Assembly: GCF_008086045.1 (NCBI RefSeq) | Contig: NZ_VSEY01000073.1 | Span: 1-44,130 of the forward strand | Source: Nonomuraea sp. PA05 | GTDB taxonomy: Bacteria; Actinomycetota; Actinomycetes; Streptosporangiales; Streptosporangiaceae | Length of the DNA: 44,130 bases | Direction: 5' to 3' | Shown here: positions 16,586 through 24,541 of the stretch, piece after piece | Position numbering within the stretch: the stretch's first letter is position 1 | Layout of the letters: every line of letters starts with the position of its first letter | Made by a program: the position numbers and the translations under genes | Notes under the pieces: generated by a model | What the model was told of the DNA's origin: nothing | Databases searched by the model: none | What the model saw: the letters and a program-made list of their open reading frames with translations, nothing else

Positions 16586-16630
16586 GGGGTACTTGGGGCA
16601 GACGGGGTGGATGTGTCCCACAATGGGGTG
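16586..16630 (+). promoter_or_regulatory. Promoter block shared with the gene at the window end
   Basis: The 45 bp before the ATG at 16631 begin GGGGTACTTGGGGCAGA and end with CACAATGGGGTG. The same arrangement, also exactly 45 bp long, precedes the ATG at 43833. CACAAT ends 7 nt before the start codon, which suits a -10 box of a leaderless transcript. TTGGGG at 16593-16598 is a possible -35, although a 20-bp spacer is long. Confidence 0.6.
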
Positions 16631-17812
16631 ATGGCACACCCTCAGCAGCCCCGTCCCCAAGGGCCCTGGGGGCCTCAAGGGAGCCAAGGGTACGGGCCGC
16701 CGTCAGGCCAGGGCACCCCCGGCTACGGTCCCCCACAGGCCCCCGGCCCATCCGGCCCCGGTCAGCCCGGCCAGCCGGGATACGGCCCGCCACCTGGGCA
16801 TGGTCAGCCGGGATACGGTCCTCCTCCCGCGCACGGCCAGCCGGGCCAGCCGGGGTATGGCCAGCCGGGCCAGCCGGGCCAGCCGGGCCAGCCGGGGTAT
16901 GGGCAGCCGGGCCAGCCGGGCCAGCCGGGGTATGGGCAGCCGGGTTACGGGCAGCCGTCCAACCACGGCCAGCCCGGCTACGGCCAGCAGCCCGGCACAG
17001 GCCACAACGGCTATGGCCAGCAGCCCGGCACAGGCCAGAACGGCTATGGCAACCAGGGCGAGCAACCGCCCTACGGCCCCCCGCCGGGCAACCGCAACAG
17101 CCCCGTGCTCATCGGCGTGATCGTCGCCCTGACCGCGCTCCTCCTGCTGGGCGGCGGCGCGTTCGGCGCGTACGCCTACATCAACTCCTCCACCGAGGCA
17201 CCCCCCACCCCCATCGCCCAGCCGACGACCACCCCGCCCACGTCCGCCCCGCCGTCGTCCTCCCCCGAGCCGTCGCCCACGCCGACGACCAGCTCCCCCG
17301 AGCCGTCCGGCACACCCAGCGGCAGCGCGGACTCCCCGCTCACGCACACGGAGTTCGGCAACTGGAACTACTCGCTGAAGGGCGAGAAGTACGCGGCCCG
17401 CAAGGTCGGCGGCTGGACGTACGACTCGTGCGACCCGCTCGACGCCGAGGGCGTGATGGCCGACAACGACTGCGAGAGCGCTGTCCAGCTCGCCTACACC
17501 GCCTACGGCGGCAACCTGAAGGCCGTGCAGGTGATTCTGCAGTTCCCGGGGGCGGCGGACGCCAAGAAGACCGCGACTCAGCTCAAGAACGGCGCGGACG
17601 AGAAGGTGGCCTGGCGCAGGAGCAGCGCCCACAGCAGCTTCGCCTACGGCGCGGTCTACTCCGGCGCGTATCTGAACTACGTGGTCGTCACGGTCGTCAC
17701 GACGAACGCGTCGGCGAAGTCCAAGGCCAGGAAGTTCCACACCGCGATGCAGACCGACCGTGGCATCCACTTCTTCATGAAGCGCCGGGACGAAGAGGTC
17801 GTCACGAGTTAG
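16631..17812 (+). CDS. Gly/Pro/Gln-rich single-pass membrane protein with extracytoplasmic domain
   Basis: The 393-aa protein has a cytoplasmic N-terminus (residues 1-155) built from GQPGYGQPGQPG-type repeats. One transmembrane helix follows at about 158-184 (SPVLIGVIVALTALLLLGG), then a Pro/Ser/Thr linker (about 185-237) and an outside domain of about 155 residues with Cys in YDSCDPL and NDCESA. This layout resembles actinobacterial DUF4352/LppA-like or septum-associated proteins with disordered N-termini; I cannot name the C-terminal domain. The start has no clear Shine-Dalgarno, so it is probably leaderless. A paralogous N-terminus sits at 43833. Confidence 0.78.
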   Translation: MAHPQQPRPQGPWGPQGSQGYGPPSGQGTPGYGPPQAPGPSGPGQPGQPGYGPPPGHGQPGYGPPPAHGQPGQPGYGQPGQPGQPGQPGYGQPGQPGQPGYGQPGYGQPSNHGQPGYGQQPGTGHNGYGQQPGTGQNGYGNQGEQPPYGPPPGNRNSPVLIGVIVALTALLLLGGGAFGAYAYINSSTEAPPTPIAQPTTTPPTSAPPSSSPEPSPTPTTSSPEPSGTPSGSADSPLTHTEFGNWNYSLKGEKYAARKVGGWTYDSCDPLDAEGVMADNDCESAVQLAYTAYGGNLKAVQVILQFPGAADAKKTATQLKNGADEKVAWRRSSAHSSFAYGAVYSGAYLNYVVVTVVTTNASAKSKARKFHTAMQTDRGIHFFMKRRDEEVVTS

Positions 17813-17850
17813 CTCCGCGATGTCAGTGCCCGGCGCTATCGTCCTTGGCC

Positions 17851-17979
17851 GTGACCGAATCGACGTACTTTCACCGAATCGCTGGATCGGGCCATGCCGT
17901 CGGCGGGCTGCGGTTCGAGGCGGGGTCGATGACCGCCCCGGGCCTGCCGTCCGATGCGGACAAGTCCGATGCGTCCTAG
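17851..17979 (+). pseudogene. Possible truncated gene start (42 codons)
   Basis: TATCGT at 17837-17842 ends 8 nt before a GTG that opens the frame VTESTYFHRIAGSGHAVGG and stops at 17979, overlapping the start of the Nudix gene. The first ten residues resemble the N-terminus of actinomycete acyl-CoA thioesterases, but the rest does not. It may be a promoter with a truncated gene, or simply the leader of the Nudix transcript. Confidence 0.25.
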
Positions 17980-18562
17980 CCCCGAGCGGCTGGTCCGCAC
18001 TCTGGTCGAGGAGCTTCCCCCGCACGACGACCGGGAGGCGGCGGACCGCCGGTGGGCGCTGGAGTGGGTGGACTCGGGCGCGCCGCTGTTCCGCGTGTCC
18101 AAGCCCGCGACGCCGCCCATCCACCTCGTCGTGTACGCCGTCCTGGTGGACGAGCGGCGCGACGCTGTGCTGCTCGTCGATCACAGGAAGGCGCAGGCGT
18201 GGCTGCCGCCCGGCGGGCACGTCGATCCCGGCGAGGATCCGCGCCGGACGGTGCTGCGCGAGGCCGAGGAGGAGCTGGGCCTCGCCGCCTGCTTCCATCC
18301 GGTGCTCGGCCGCGATCCGTTCTTCCTCACCGTGACGCCGACGCGCGGGGCTGACTCGCACACCGATGTGACGCTCTGGTTCGTGCTGGAGGGGGATCAG
18401 CGAATGCCGGTCACGCCCGAGCTGCGAGAGTTCGCCGAGGTGCGCTGGTTCGGGCTCGGGGAGGGCGCCCGCTGGGAGGCGGAGCGGTTCGACCCCGGGA
18501 TGTCACGGTTCGTGGCGAAGCTGTCCGCCGCCCGCCTGCGTCTTCAGGAGGGGACGCCGTGA
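17969..18562 (+). CDS. Nudix hydrolase
   Basis: The protein (197 aa from ATG 17969; 202 aa from ATG 17954) contains a complete Nudix box, GHVDPGEDPRRTVLREAEEELGL, matching GX5EX7REUXEEXGU. This motif binds the metal that cleaves nucleoside diphosphates linked to another group. The N-terminal 55 residues form a helical extension seen in many actinomycete Nudix proteins of unknown substrate. Neither start has a good ribosome site. Confidence 0.88.
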   Translation: MRPSPERLVRTLVEELPPHDDREAADRRWALEWVDSGAPLFRVSKPATPPIHLVVYAVLVDERRDAVLLVDHRKAQAWLPPGGHVDPGEDPRRTVLREAEEELGLAACFHPVLGRDPFFLTVTPTRGADSHTDVTLWFVLEGDQRMPVTPELREFAEVRWFGLGEGARWEAERFDPGMSRFVAKLSAARLRLQEGTP

Positions 18563-18605
18563 CCCGGCGTCAGACGCTCCACGACCGGCCGCTTTCCCGG
18601 TCGCG

Positions 18606-19634
18606 TCACGGGCGCAGGTCCACGGACAGGTGCGCGGACAGGGCGCGCAGGAAGTCGGCCGCGTCGAAGATCTCACCGGCGGAGACGACACCCACCGCCT
18701 TGGTCCGCCCGGTGAGGATTCGCTCGACCGCCTCCACCACCAGCGGCGCGGTGACGGCGTAGATGTCCTGCCCTGTCGCCACGGCCCGCCGCTCGTCCCC
18801 GCCGGAGCGCACGACGACGTCCACCAGGAAGGTCTGCGCCGACCGCCCCGACTCGTCGGCCGGCGCCGGCGCCGGGCTGTCCGGGGCGACGACGTCCTTG
18901 GCGGCCTCGACCGTCATGTACGTGCGCACCTCGGGGATGGGCAGGTGGCTGGGCACGGTGACGACGTCCGCCATGGTGAACTCGCCGATGACGGCACGCG
19001 TCCCCATCGGCTCGGGGAACGCCCACTCCAGGGTGGGGGCCTGGTCGTCGCGGTACTCCAGCCGCCCGCCCGAGAAGCGGACGCGCCGGCCGTCGCGCCG
19101 TTCCCGGGAGATCACGCCGGAGGCGCGCGTCCCGGCGGTGGGGTGCCAGTTGCTCAGGCCGTAGGCGATGTGCGCCTCGTCGGCCGACGTCCAGTCGCCC
19201 ATGGCGGCGGTGACCAGCAGGTCGCCGAGGCCGCCGTAGAAGGCCATCGCGGGCACGACCACCGCTCCCGCCTCGCGGGCGCGGTCGGCGAAGTGCGCGA
19301 ACGTGTCGGCGTTGGCCTCGATCTCGGCCGCCACGTCCACGTACGGGATGCCGGCGCGCAGGGCCGCCTCGATCACGGGGGCACCGGTCACGGCGAAGGG
19401 CCCGGCGGCGTTGATCACGGCCGCGGTGCCGGCGAGCGCGCGGTCGAGCGCGGCCGGGTCGTCGGCCGACGCCGGGCGGGCCTCCAGCCCCGTCTCGTAC
19501 GCCTGTGCCTTCAGCTTGTCGGCGTCACGTCCGGACAGCACCGGGACGAACCCACGCGCCTGCAGCTCCGCCACCACGAACCGGCCGGTGTGCCCGTACG
19601 CGCCGAAAACCGCCACCATCTGCCCCGCTGCCAT
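18606..19634 (-). CDS. Saccharopine dehydrogenase-like NAD(P)-binding protein
   Basis: The 342-aa protein starts with a Rossmann motif GAYGHTGRFV and shows the family pattern INAAGPFAVTGAPVIEAAL and AGIPYVDVAAE. Such proteins (saccharopine dehydrogenase/trans-acting enoyl reductase group) reduce or oxidise metabolites of many kinds. No transmembrane segment is obvious. ATG 19634 is preceded by GGGAGA. It is divergent from a GlxA-type AraC regulator, which probably controls it. Confidence 0.86.
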   Translation of the reverse strand: MAAGQMVAVFGAYGHTGRFVVAELQARGFVPVLSGRDADKLKAQAYETGLEARPASADDPAALDRALAGTAAVINAAGPFAVTGAPVIEAALRAGIPYVDVAAEIEANADTFAHFADRAREAGAVVVPAMAFYGGLGDLLVTAAMGDWTSADEAHIAYGLSNWHPTAGTRASGVISRERRDGRRVRFSGGRLEYRDDQAPTLEWAFPEPMGTRAVIGEFTMADVVTVPSHLPIPEVRTYMTVEAAKDVVAPDSPAPAPADESGRSAQTFLVDVVVRSGGDERRAVATGQDIYAVTAPLVVEAVERILTGRTKAVGVVSAGEIFDAADFLRALSAHLSVDLRP

Positions 19635-19700
19635 GGGTTTCTCCCTCAATCGGCTGATCTGATGTGAACATCCTGGCAAGATCCCCCCGATCGCACGAGC

Positions 19701-19733
19701 GTCCGGAACGCCATTACCCATACAATTCCGGAC
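19701..19733. promoter_or_regulatory. Inverted repeat at the AraC promoter
   Basis: GTCCGGAA (19701-19708) pairs with TTCCGGAC (19726-19733), the right arm touching the ATG at 19734. TACAAT (19721-19726) ends 7 nt before that ATG, consistent with a leaderless -10. A binding site here would block the AraC gene's own promoter. Confidence 0.6.
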
Positions 19734-20693
19734 ATGCACACAGTCGCGCTGGCGGTCACCGACGGCATGCTGCACTTCGAGCTTTCCCTGGCGTACGAGG
19801 TCTTCGGGAGCGACCTGTCCCATCTGGCCGATCCCTGGTACGACTTCGTGGTCTGCGGGCAGGGCCCCGTGCGGGCGGGCAGGTTCCAGCTGGCGCCCGA
19901 CCACGGCCTCGACCATCTCTCCCGCGCCGACACCGTGATCGTCCCCGGCTGGGCCGACGTCGACGTGGATCCGCCCGCCGAGCTGGTCGAGGCGGTGCGC
20001 GCGGCCCACGAGGCGGGCGCGCGCGTGGCGTCCCTGTGCACGGGCGCGTTCATCCTGGCCGCCGCCGGCCTGCTGGACGGCAGGCGGGCCACCACGCACT
20101 GGGCGCACACCGAGGTCCTGGCCGCCCGCCATCCCCAGGTGGAGGTGGACCCGGACGTCCTGTACGTGGATCACGGCAGCGTGCTCACCTCCGCGGGCAA
20201 GGCCGCCGCCATGGACCTGTGCCTGCACCTGGTCCGCCTCGACCACGGCTCCTCGGTCTGCAACGCGGTCGCCCGCCGCCTCGTCGTGCCGCCGCACCGG
20301 GACGGCGGCCAGTCCCAGTTCGTCACCACCCCGGTGCCCGCGCCGGACAACCATCCGCTGGCGGAGCTGTTCCCCTGGGTGATGGAGCGGCTGGACCATC
20401 CGCTGAGCGTGGAGGACCTGGCCCGCCAGGCGCGGATGAGCGCGCGCAACCTGGGGCGTCACTTCAGGTCGGTGACCGGCACCACGCCGCTGCAGTGGCT
20501 GCTGATCCAGCGGATCCGCCACGCCCAGCAACTGCTGGAGACGACCGACGACAGCGTGGACACGATCGCGGCGGCCACCGGCATGGGCACCGCCACGACC
20601 CTGCGCCGCAACTTCAACCGCACGGTCGGCGTGCCTCCCGACACCTACCGCCGCACCTTCCGCTCCCGCGCCCACCCCCTGCGGACGCACTAG
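19734..20693 (+). CDS. GlxA family AraC-type transcriptional regulator
   Basis: The 319-aa regulator combines a DJ-1/PfpI (class I glutamine amidotransferase-like) N-terminal domain (residues about 1-170; nucleophile-elbow-like LCTGAFILAAAG) with a C-terminal AraC double helix-turn-helix (about 215-315: SVEDLARQARMSARNLGRHF and the second helix set in DTIAAATGMGTATTLRRNF). Such proteins usually activate adjacent genes. It is divergent from the saccharopine dehydrogenase-like gene. Its 3' end lies inside a 34-bp tandem repeat. Confidence 0.92.
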   Translation: MHTVALAVTDGMLHFELSLAYEVFGSDLSHLADPWYDFVVCGQGPVRAGRFQLAPDHGLDHLSRADTVIVPGWADVDVDPPAELVEAVRAAHEAGARVASLCTGAFILAAAGLLDGRRATTHWAHTEVLAARHPQVEVDPDVLYVDHGSVLTSAGKAAAMDLCLHLVRLDHGSSVCNAVARRLVVPPHRDGGQSQFVTTPVPAPDNHPLAELFPWVMERLDHPLSVEDLARQARMSARNLGRHFRSVTGTTPLQWLLIQRIRHAQQLLETTDDSVDTIAAATGMGTATTLRRNFNRTVGVPPDTYRRTFRSRAHPLRTH

Positions 20694-20762
20694 CCAAGAG
20701 AGCGGCCACCCCCTGCGACCGCACTAGCCAGGAGAGCGACCACCCCCTGCGACCGCGCTGAC
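20673..20762. repeat. 34-bp tandem repeat across the end of the AraC gene
   Basis: Copies start at 20673, 20707 and (partial) 20741, each opening CACCCCCTGCG. The first copy encodes the last residues and the TAG stop of the AraC gene; the later copies duplicate that tail as non-coding DNA. Differences are few, so the duplication is fairly recent. Confidence 0.85.
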
Positions 20763-20767
20763 GAACC

Positions 20768-22207
20768 CTAGGGGAGCAACAACCCCCAGTACAGCGCCCA
20801 GGGCAGGAACACGACGCCGCCCGCGACGAGCACCCCCAGCCGCACCCGCTCGCCGCGTTCCGTCACCCGCCGCCACCGCACCGCCGTGAGCACGGTGGCG
20901 ACGACGGTCACGACCGCGACCGCCTGGAGCGCGAGCCAGAGCAGCGGCCGATCCCCCACGAGAGGCCCGGGCGAGGCCAGCTTCCCGCCGGTCATGACCA
21001 CGTAGAACAGGTAGGCGAACCCACCCACCGGCGCAACCAGCCCGCCCGCGCTCGCCAGCCGCGCCGCCTTGACAGGCGCGACGGCCGGGCCACGCCCGAT
21101 CCGCCGACCCAGGGCGACGTCCGGGCCGCGCCTGACCCGCCGGACCAGGGCGACCACGGGGTACCCGCCGAACGCCACCAGGAACAGCACCAGCGCCAGG
21201 AGCTGCACGCCGGCCGACTCCCACCAGGCGGTGGGCGGCACCCCGGCGGTGTCGCTCGCCTGCTGCGGCTCCGGCCCGGACACCTGCGCCACGGGCGCGC
21301 GGCCGGAGGTGGCGTCGCGTACCCACGTCCCGACCAGCTCGGCGTAGCCGGGCGCCAGCTCGGGCAGCCGGGTGACGCCGCCGTCGGGCGTCAGGTGGGC
21401 GGCGTGATCGGCGCCGGGGAAGAACCGGAACGTGTAGCGGCGGTTCCCGCTGCTCTCCAGCGCCTCGGCGAACAGCGGCGGCGACTCCCTGGGCGGGGTG
21501 AGCAGATCGTGCACCCCCCAGATGCCGAGCACGGGCTGCCGCAACCGCTCGATGACCGGCTCGGGGTCGTGGTACGGCTCGGGGAACAGGCCGCCGTCCG
21601 CGATCACCCGGTACAGGTTGGGCTCGGCCCGGTCCACCAGCGACCCGCCCGCGCCCGCCTTGCGCAGCCCCGCCGCCACCGCCCAGGCCTGCTGACGCAG
21701 GGGGTTGAGCGCGTTGGCGCCGACGAGGATGACGAAGGCGATGTCCGAGGTGCGGGTGGCGGCGATCGGCGCCACCCAGCCGCCCTCGCTGAGCCCCCAG
21801 ATGCCGACCTTGGCCGGATCGACGCCGGGCTGGTGCCGCAGCGTCTCGACGGCGCCCAAGGCGTCCGTGGCGAGCTGCGCGTACGACCGCTCGAACGTCG
21901 AGTAGCCCACCGAGCGCTTGTCATAGACGAGCACGGACAGGCCCTGCCGGGCGAAGGCCACAGCCTCGGCCAGCAGCTTCTCGCGGGGGGTGCCGGTGCC
22001 CGCGCCGTGCACCAGCACGACCCCGGGCCGTCCGGCAGGCGCGTCCGGCAGGCTGATCACGCTGCCGCGCAACTCCAGGCCGCCCTCGCCGCGAAAGCTC
22101 ACCTCGGTGGAGGTCAGGTCACCCGGCAGCGCGGGCGGCGCGGCGGCTTGGGCGGGCGGCGGGAGAACGAAGAACACGGCCAGAGCCGCCATAAGGATCT
22201 TCCTCAT
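20768..22207 (-). CDS. Secreted α/β hydrolase with C-terminal membrane domain
   Basis: The 479-aa protein has a signal peptide (MRKILMAALAVFFVLPPPAQAAA). The α/β-hydrolase core carries the nucleophile Ser in GLSEGGWVAP, the acid in GVHDLLTPP and His in ADHAAH. About 180 further residues contain roughly four hydrophobic helices (from ALVLFLVAFGGYPVVAL to FLPWALYWGLLL), so the catalytic domain is likely outside and membrane-tethered. This tail is absent from ordinary dienelactone/BAAT-type hydrolases. It is divergent from an ArsR-like regulator, with paired palindromes between them. Confidence 0.84.
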   Translation of the reverse strand: MRKILMAALAVFFVLPPPAQAAAPPALPGDLTSTEVSFRGEGGLELRGSVISLPDAPAGRPGVVLVHGAGTGTPREKLLAEAVAFARQGLSVLVYDKRSVGYSTFERSYAQLATDALGAVETLRHQPGVDPAKVGIWGLSEGGWVAPIAATRTSDIAFVILVGANALNPLRQQAWAVAAGLRKAGAGGSLVDRAEPNLYRVIADGGLFPEPYHDPEPVIERLRQPVLGIWGVHDLLTPPRESPPLFAEALESSGNRRYTFRFFPGADHAAHLTPDGGVTRLPELAPGYAELVGTWVRDATSGRAPVAQVSGPEPQQASDTAGVPPTAWWESAGVQLLALVLFLVAFGGYPVVALVRRVRRGPDVALGRRIGRGPAVAPVKAARLASAGGLVAPVGGFAYLFYVVMTGGKLASPGPLVGDRPLLWLALQAVAVVTVVATVLTAVRWRRVTERGERVRLGVLVAGGVVFLPWALYWGLLLP

Positions 22208-22221
22208 ATCGCCGAGACTAG

Positions 22222-22257
22222 TCTGCAGAGAACTCTCGGCAAAGGAATGTCTGCAGA
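22222..22257. promoter_or_regulatory. Paired TCTGCAGA palindromes between divergent genes
   Basis: Two exact 8-bp palindromes TCTGCAGA at 22222-22229 and 22250-22257, 28 bp apart, lie between the hydrolase start (22207) and the ArsR-like gene (22287). GAGAACTCTC between them adds further symmetry. They are a likely operator for the ArsR-like protein. Confidence 0.55.
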
Positions 22258-22286
22258 TATCGTTCTGGAGGATTAGCCTGCTCCTC

Positions 22287-22850
22287 ATGAAGGATGACGA
22301 GCCGTACGTACTCGACGACCCCGACCGGCTCAAGGCGCTGGCGCACCCGATGCGCCGCCGCATGCTGACCCATCTCAACGTGCACGGCCCCGCCACCTCC
22401 ACCACGCTCGGCGAGCTGCTCGGCGCCAAGACCGGCACCACCAGCTACCACCTGCGCCAGTTGGAGAAGTACGGCTTCATCGAGGAGATCCCCGAGCGCT
22501 CGACCGGCCGCGAACGCTGGTGGCGCCGCGCCCGCATCCCCAGGGATATGCGCCTGCCCACCCCCGACCAGGTCGCGCCGGAGGACAGGCCGGTGCTGGA
22601 GGAGTTCCACCGGATCGGCTACGAGGAGGACCGCGCCCTGTTCGAGCGCTTCCCCGCCGCCTACCGGGCCGACCCGGGCTGGGCGCGGGGCTCGCGCGGG
22701 CTGGCCCGCATGACGAAGCAGGACCTGGACGCGTTCTACGAGGAGTACATCGCCCTGCTGCTGCGCTACAGCCGCCCGGCCGACGGGGCGCCGCCGGATG
22801 CGCGCCCCGTCCACGTCCGCTTCTTCACCCTGCCCGCCGACGAGAGCTGA
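22287..22850 (+). CDS. ArsR-like winged helix-turn-helix regulator
   Basis: The 187-aa protein begins with DPDRLKALAHPMRRRMLTHL and GELLGAKTGTTSYHLRQLEKYG, the classical ArsR/helix_turn_helix_5 winged-helix domain. An acidic, helical C-terminal half of about 110 residues follows. No metal-binding Cys is present, so it senses something other than heavy metals. TAGCCT (22274-22279) lies 7 nt before the ATG, suggesting a leaderless start. It probably controls the divergent membrane-tethered hydrolase and itself. Confidence 0.9.
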   Translation: MKDDEPYVLDDPDRLKALAHPMRRRMLTHLNVHGPATSTTLGELLGAKTGTTSYHLRQLEKYGFIEEIPERSTGRERWWRRARIPRDMRLPTPDQVAPEDRPVLEEFHRIGYEEDRALFERFPAAYRADPGWARGSRGLARMTKQDLDAFYEEYIALLLRYSRPADGAPPDARPVHVRFFTLPADES

Positions 22851-22853
22851 GGG

Positions 22854-24365
22854 TCAGCTCCTGACCACGGCGCAGTTGTCCCTGTTGAGGGTGAACCTGC
22901 TCGGCGGGGACGCGTCGCCCGTGTGGCTGGCGAGGTAGCCCATGGTGACGCTCTGGCCGGGCGCGATGGAGCCGTTGTGGGCGGCGTTGACCGCGGTGAC
23001 CATGTCGCCGCTCTGCGTCAGGTCGGTGTTCCAGTCGGAGATGACGCTCTGCCCCCTGCCGAGGGGGAAGCGCAACGTCCAGGCGCTGAGCGGCGCGGTG
23101 CCGGTGTTGGTGATGGTGAGATCGACGGTCAGGCCGGTCCCCCAGGTCCGGGTGGTGTAGGCGATCCGGCAGGTCGGCTTCGCCCGTTCGAAGGAGACCC
23201 TGTGCAGGCCGCCCGGCAGGTCGTTGACGACGTACAGCTCGCCTTCCGGCGTCGCGCCGAACGCGGTGACCTGCGTCGGCATCTCGCCGATCTCCGCCGC
23301 GGCGTAGCCGCCCGCGCCGTTCTCCCGCAGCGCCCACACGGTCATGTAGCAGTAGTCGGCGGCGAGGTAAGTGCCGCCGACCAGGTCGGCGAACTGCTTG
23401 CCGCGGTAGACCTGGCCGCCGATGACCGCGCAGCCGCCGGTGTGCGGCGAGTAGGTGAAGACGGGCTTGGTGTACGTGGCGCCGGAAGCGCACTGGGCCT
23501 GGTCGAACACCTCCAGCCCCTCGTAGCAGGACCAGCCGAGGTTCGCGCCGGCCTGCCGCCCTGTCTTGACGTGGTTGATCTCCTCCCACCGGCCCTGGCC
23601 GACGTCGCCGATCCACATCGAGCCGTTGGCCGGGTCGACGGAGAAGCGCCACGGGTTACGGCCGCCGTACATCCATACCTCCGCCCTCGCGCCCGCCACC
23701 CCGACGAAGGGGTTGTCGGCGGGTACGCAGTAGGCCAGCGCGCCGCAGCTCCTGCTCACGTCCACCCGCAGGATCTTCCCCAGCAGGGTGTCCAGGCGCT
23801 GCCCGGTGTCGAAGGGGTCGCCGGCGCCGCCGCCGTCGCCGATGCTCATGTAGAGGTTGCCGTCGGTGCCGAAGGCGATCTGGCCGCCGTTGTGGTTGGT
23901 GTTCTCGGCGTGCTCCTGGGAGAGCAGCGGTTCGAGCCGCGCCTCGTCCAGCCGGTACCTGGCCAGGGTGACGGCGCCGTCGGGGAGGGCGGTGTAGGCC
24001 AGGTAGAGGTCCTGGCTGGTGGCGAAGTCGGGGGCCAGGGCGATGCCGAGCAGCCCGCGCTCGTTGCCGGATTCGTCCACCGACGCGGTGACGTCGATGA
24101 TCGGGGTCTGCGCCAGGCCGGTGTCGGGGTGGTAGACGCGTACGGTGCCGCGCTTCTCGGTGATGAACAGCCGGTTCGTGCCGTCGTCCGGGGCGGCGAT
24201 GGCGGTGGGGCGGCGTAAGCCGAACGCGACCTGAATGGTGGTGGCGTTGATCTCCTCCAGCGGCACGGCGGAGGCGGCCGACGCGGGCGGCGGGGTGCTG
24301 ACGGGGGCTAGCAGTGGCAGGGACAAGGCGAGCAGCACGGGCGCTGCCCAGCGTTTTCCTGGCAT
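22854..24365 (-). CDS. Secreted PQQ-dependent sugar dehydrogenase with C-terminal CBM2
   Basis: The 503-aa protein has a signal peptide (to about residue 32). A six-bladed β-propeller of the glucose/sorbosone dehydrogenase type (about 45-395) includes ENTNHNGGQIAFG and MSIGDGGGAGDP, the PQQ/Ca2+ site region, and the family blade motif YGGRNPWRFSVDP. Residues about 400-503 look like a family 2 carbohydrate-binding module (DLTITNTGTAPLSAWTL; HNGSIAPGQSVTMGY). A redox enzyme anchored to cellulose or chitin is implied, similar in concept to pyranose dehydrogenases that feed LPMOs. Start ATG 24365 follows GGAG. Sugar and electron acceptor are unknown. Confidence 0.9.
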   Translation of the reverse strand: MPGKRWAAPVLLALSLPLLAPVSTPPPASAASAVPLEEINATTIQVAFGLRRPTAIAAPDDGTNRLFITEKRGTVRVYHPDTGLAQTPIIDVTASVDESGNERGLLGIALAPDFATSQDLYLAYTALPDGAVTLARYRLDEARLEPLLSQEHAENTNHNGGQIAFGTDGNLYMSIGDGGGAGDPFDTGQRLDTLLGKILRVDVSRSCGALAYCVPADNPFVGVAGARAEVWMYGGRNPWRFSVDPANGSMWIGDVGQGRWEEINHVKTGRQAGANLGWSCYEGLEVFDQAQCASGATYTKPVFTYSPHTGGCAVIGGQVYRGKQFADLVGGTYLAADYCYMTVWALRENGAGGYAAAEIGEMPTQVTAFGATPEGELYVVNDLPGGLHRVSFERAKPTCRIAYTTRTWGTGLTVDLTITNTGTAPLSAWTLRFPLGRGQSVISDWNTDLTQSGDMVTAVNAAHNGSIAPGQSVTMGYLASHTGDASPPSRFTLNRDNCAVVRS

Positions 24366-24449
24366 GTCAGGGCTCCAGCGGCGAGGCTTCGTCGAGATCG
24401 GACGGTATCCGCCCATCCGCCGTCACAACCAGATCAACGATCACGCCGC

Positions 24450-24511
24450 GGCCCCGCCGGGTCGTTCCCGCCCTCTGACCGGGGACGATGCGGGAGCGGC
24501 CCGGCGGGGCC
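24450..24511 (-). terminator. Long imperfect hairpin downstream of the 130-aa gene
   Basis: GGCCCCGCCGGG (24450-24461) pairs perfectly with CCCGGCGGGGCC (24500-24511). Inside, CGTTCCCGC and GCGGGAGCG extend the stem with one bulge and a G-T pair. It lies 90-150 bp past the end of the minus-strand gene at 24602 and upstream of the PQQ dehydrogenase. It could be a terminator or an mRNA leader structure of the latter. Confidence 0.5.
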
Positions 24512-24541
24512 GATGAAACGTACATCGTTCTTGGGTGGTCA

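Noticed and set aside
16800..17120. Collagen-like or CRISPR-like array
   Set aside because: The repeats are codon repeats (GQPGYG and similar) inside a gene. Units are unequal and contiguous without spacers.
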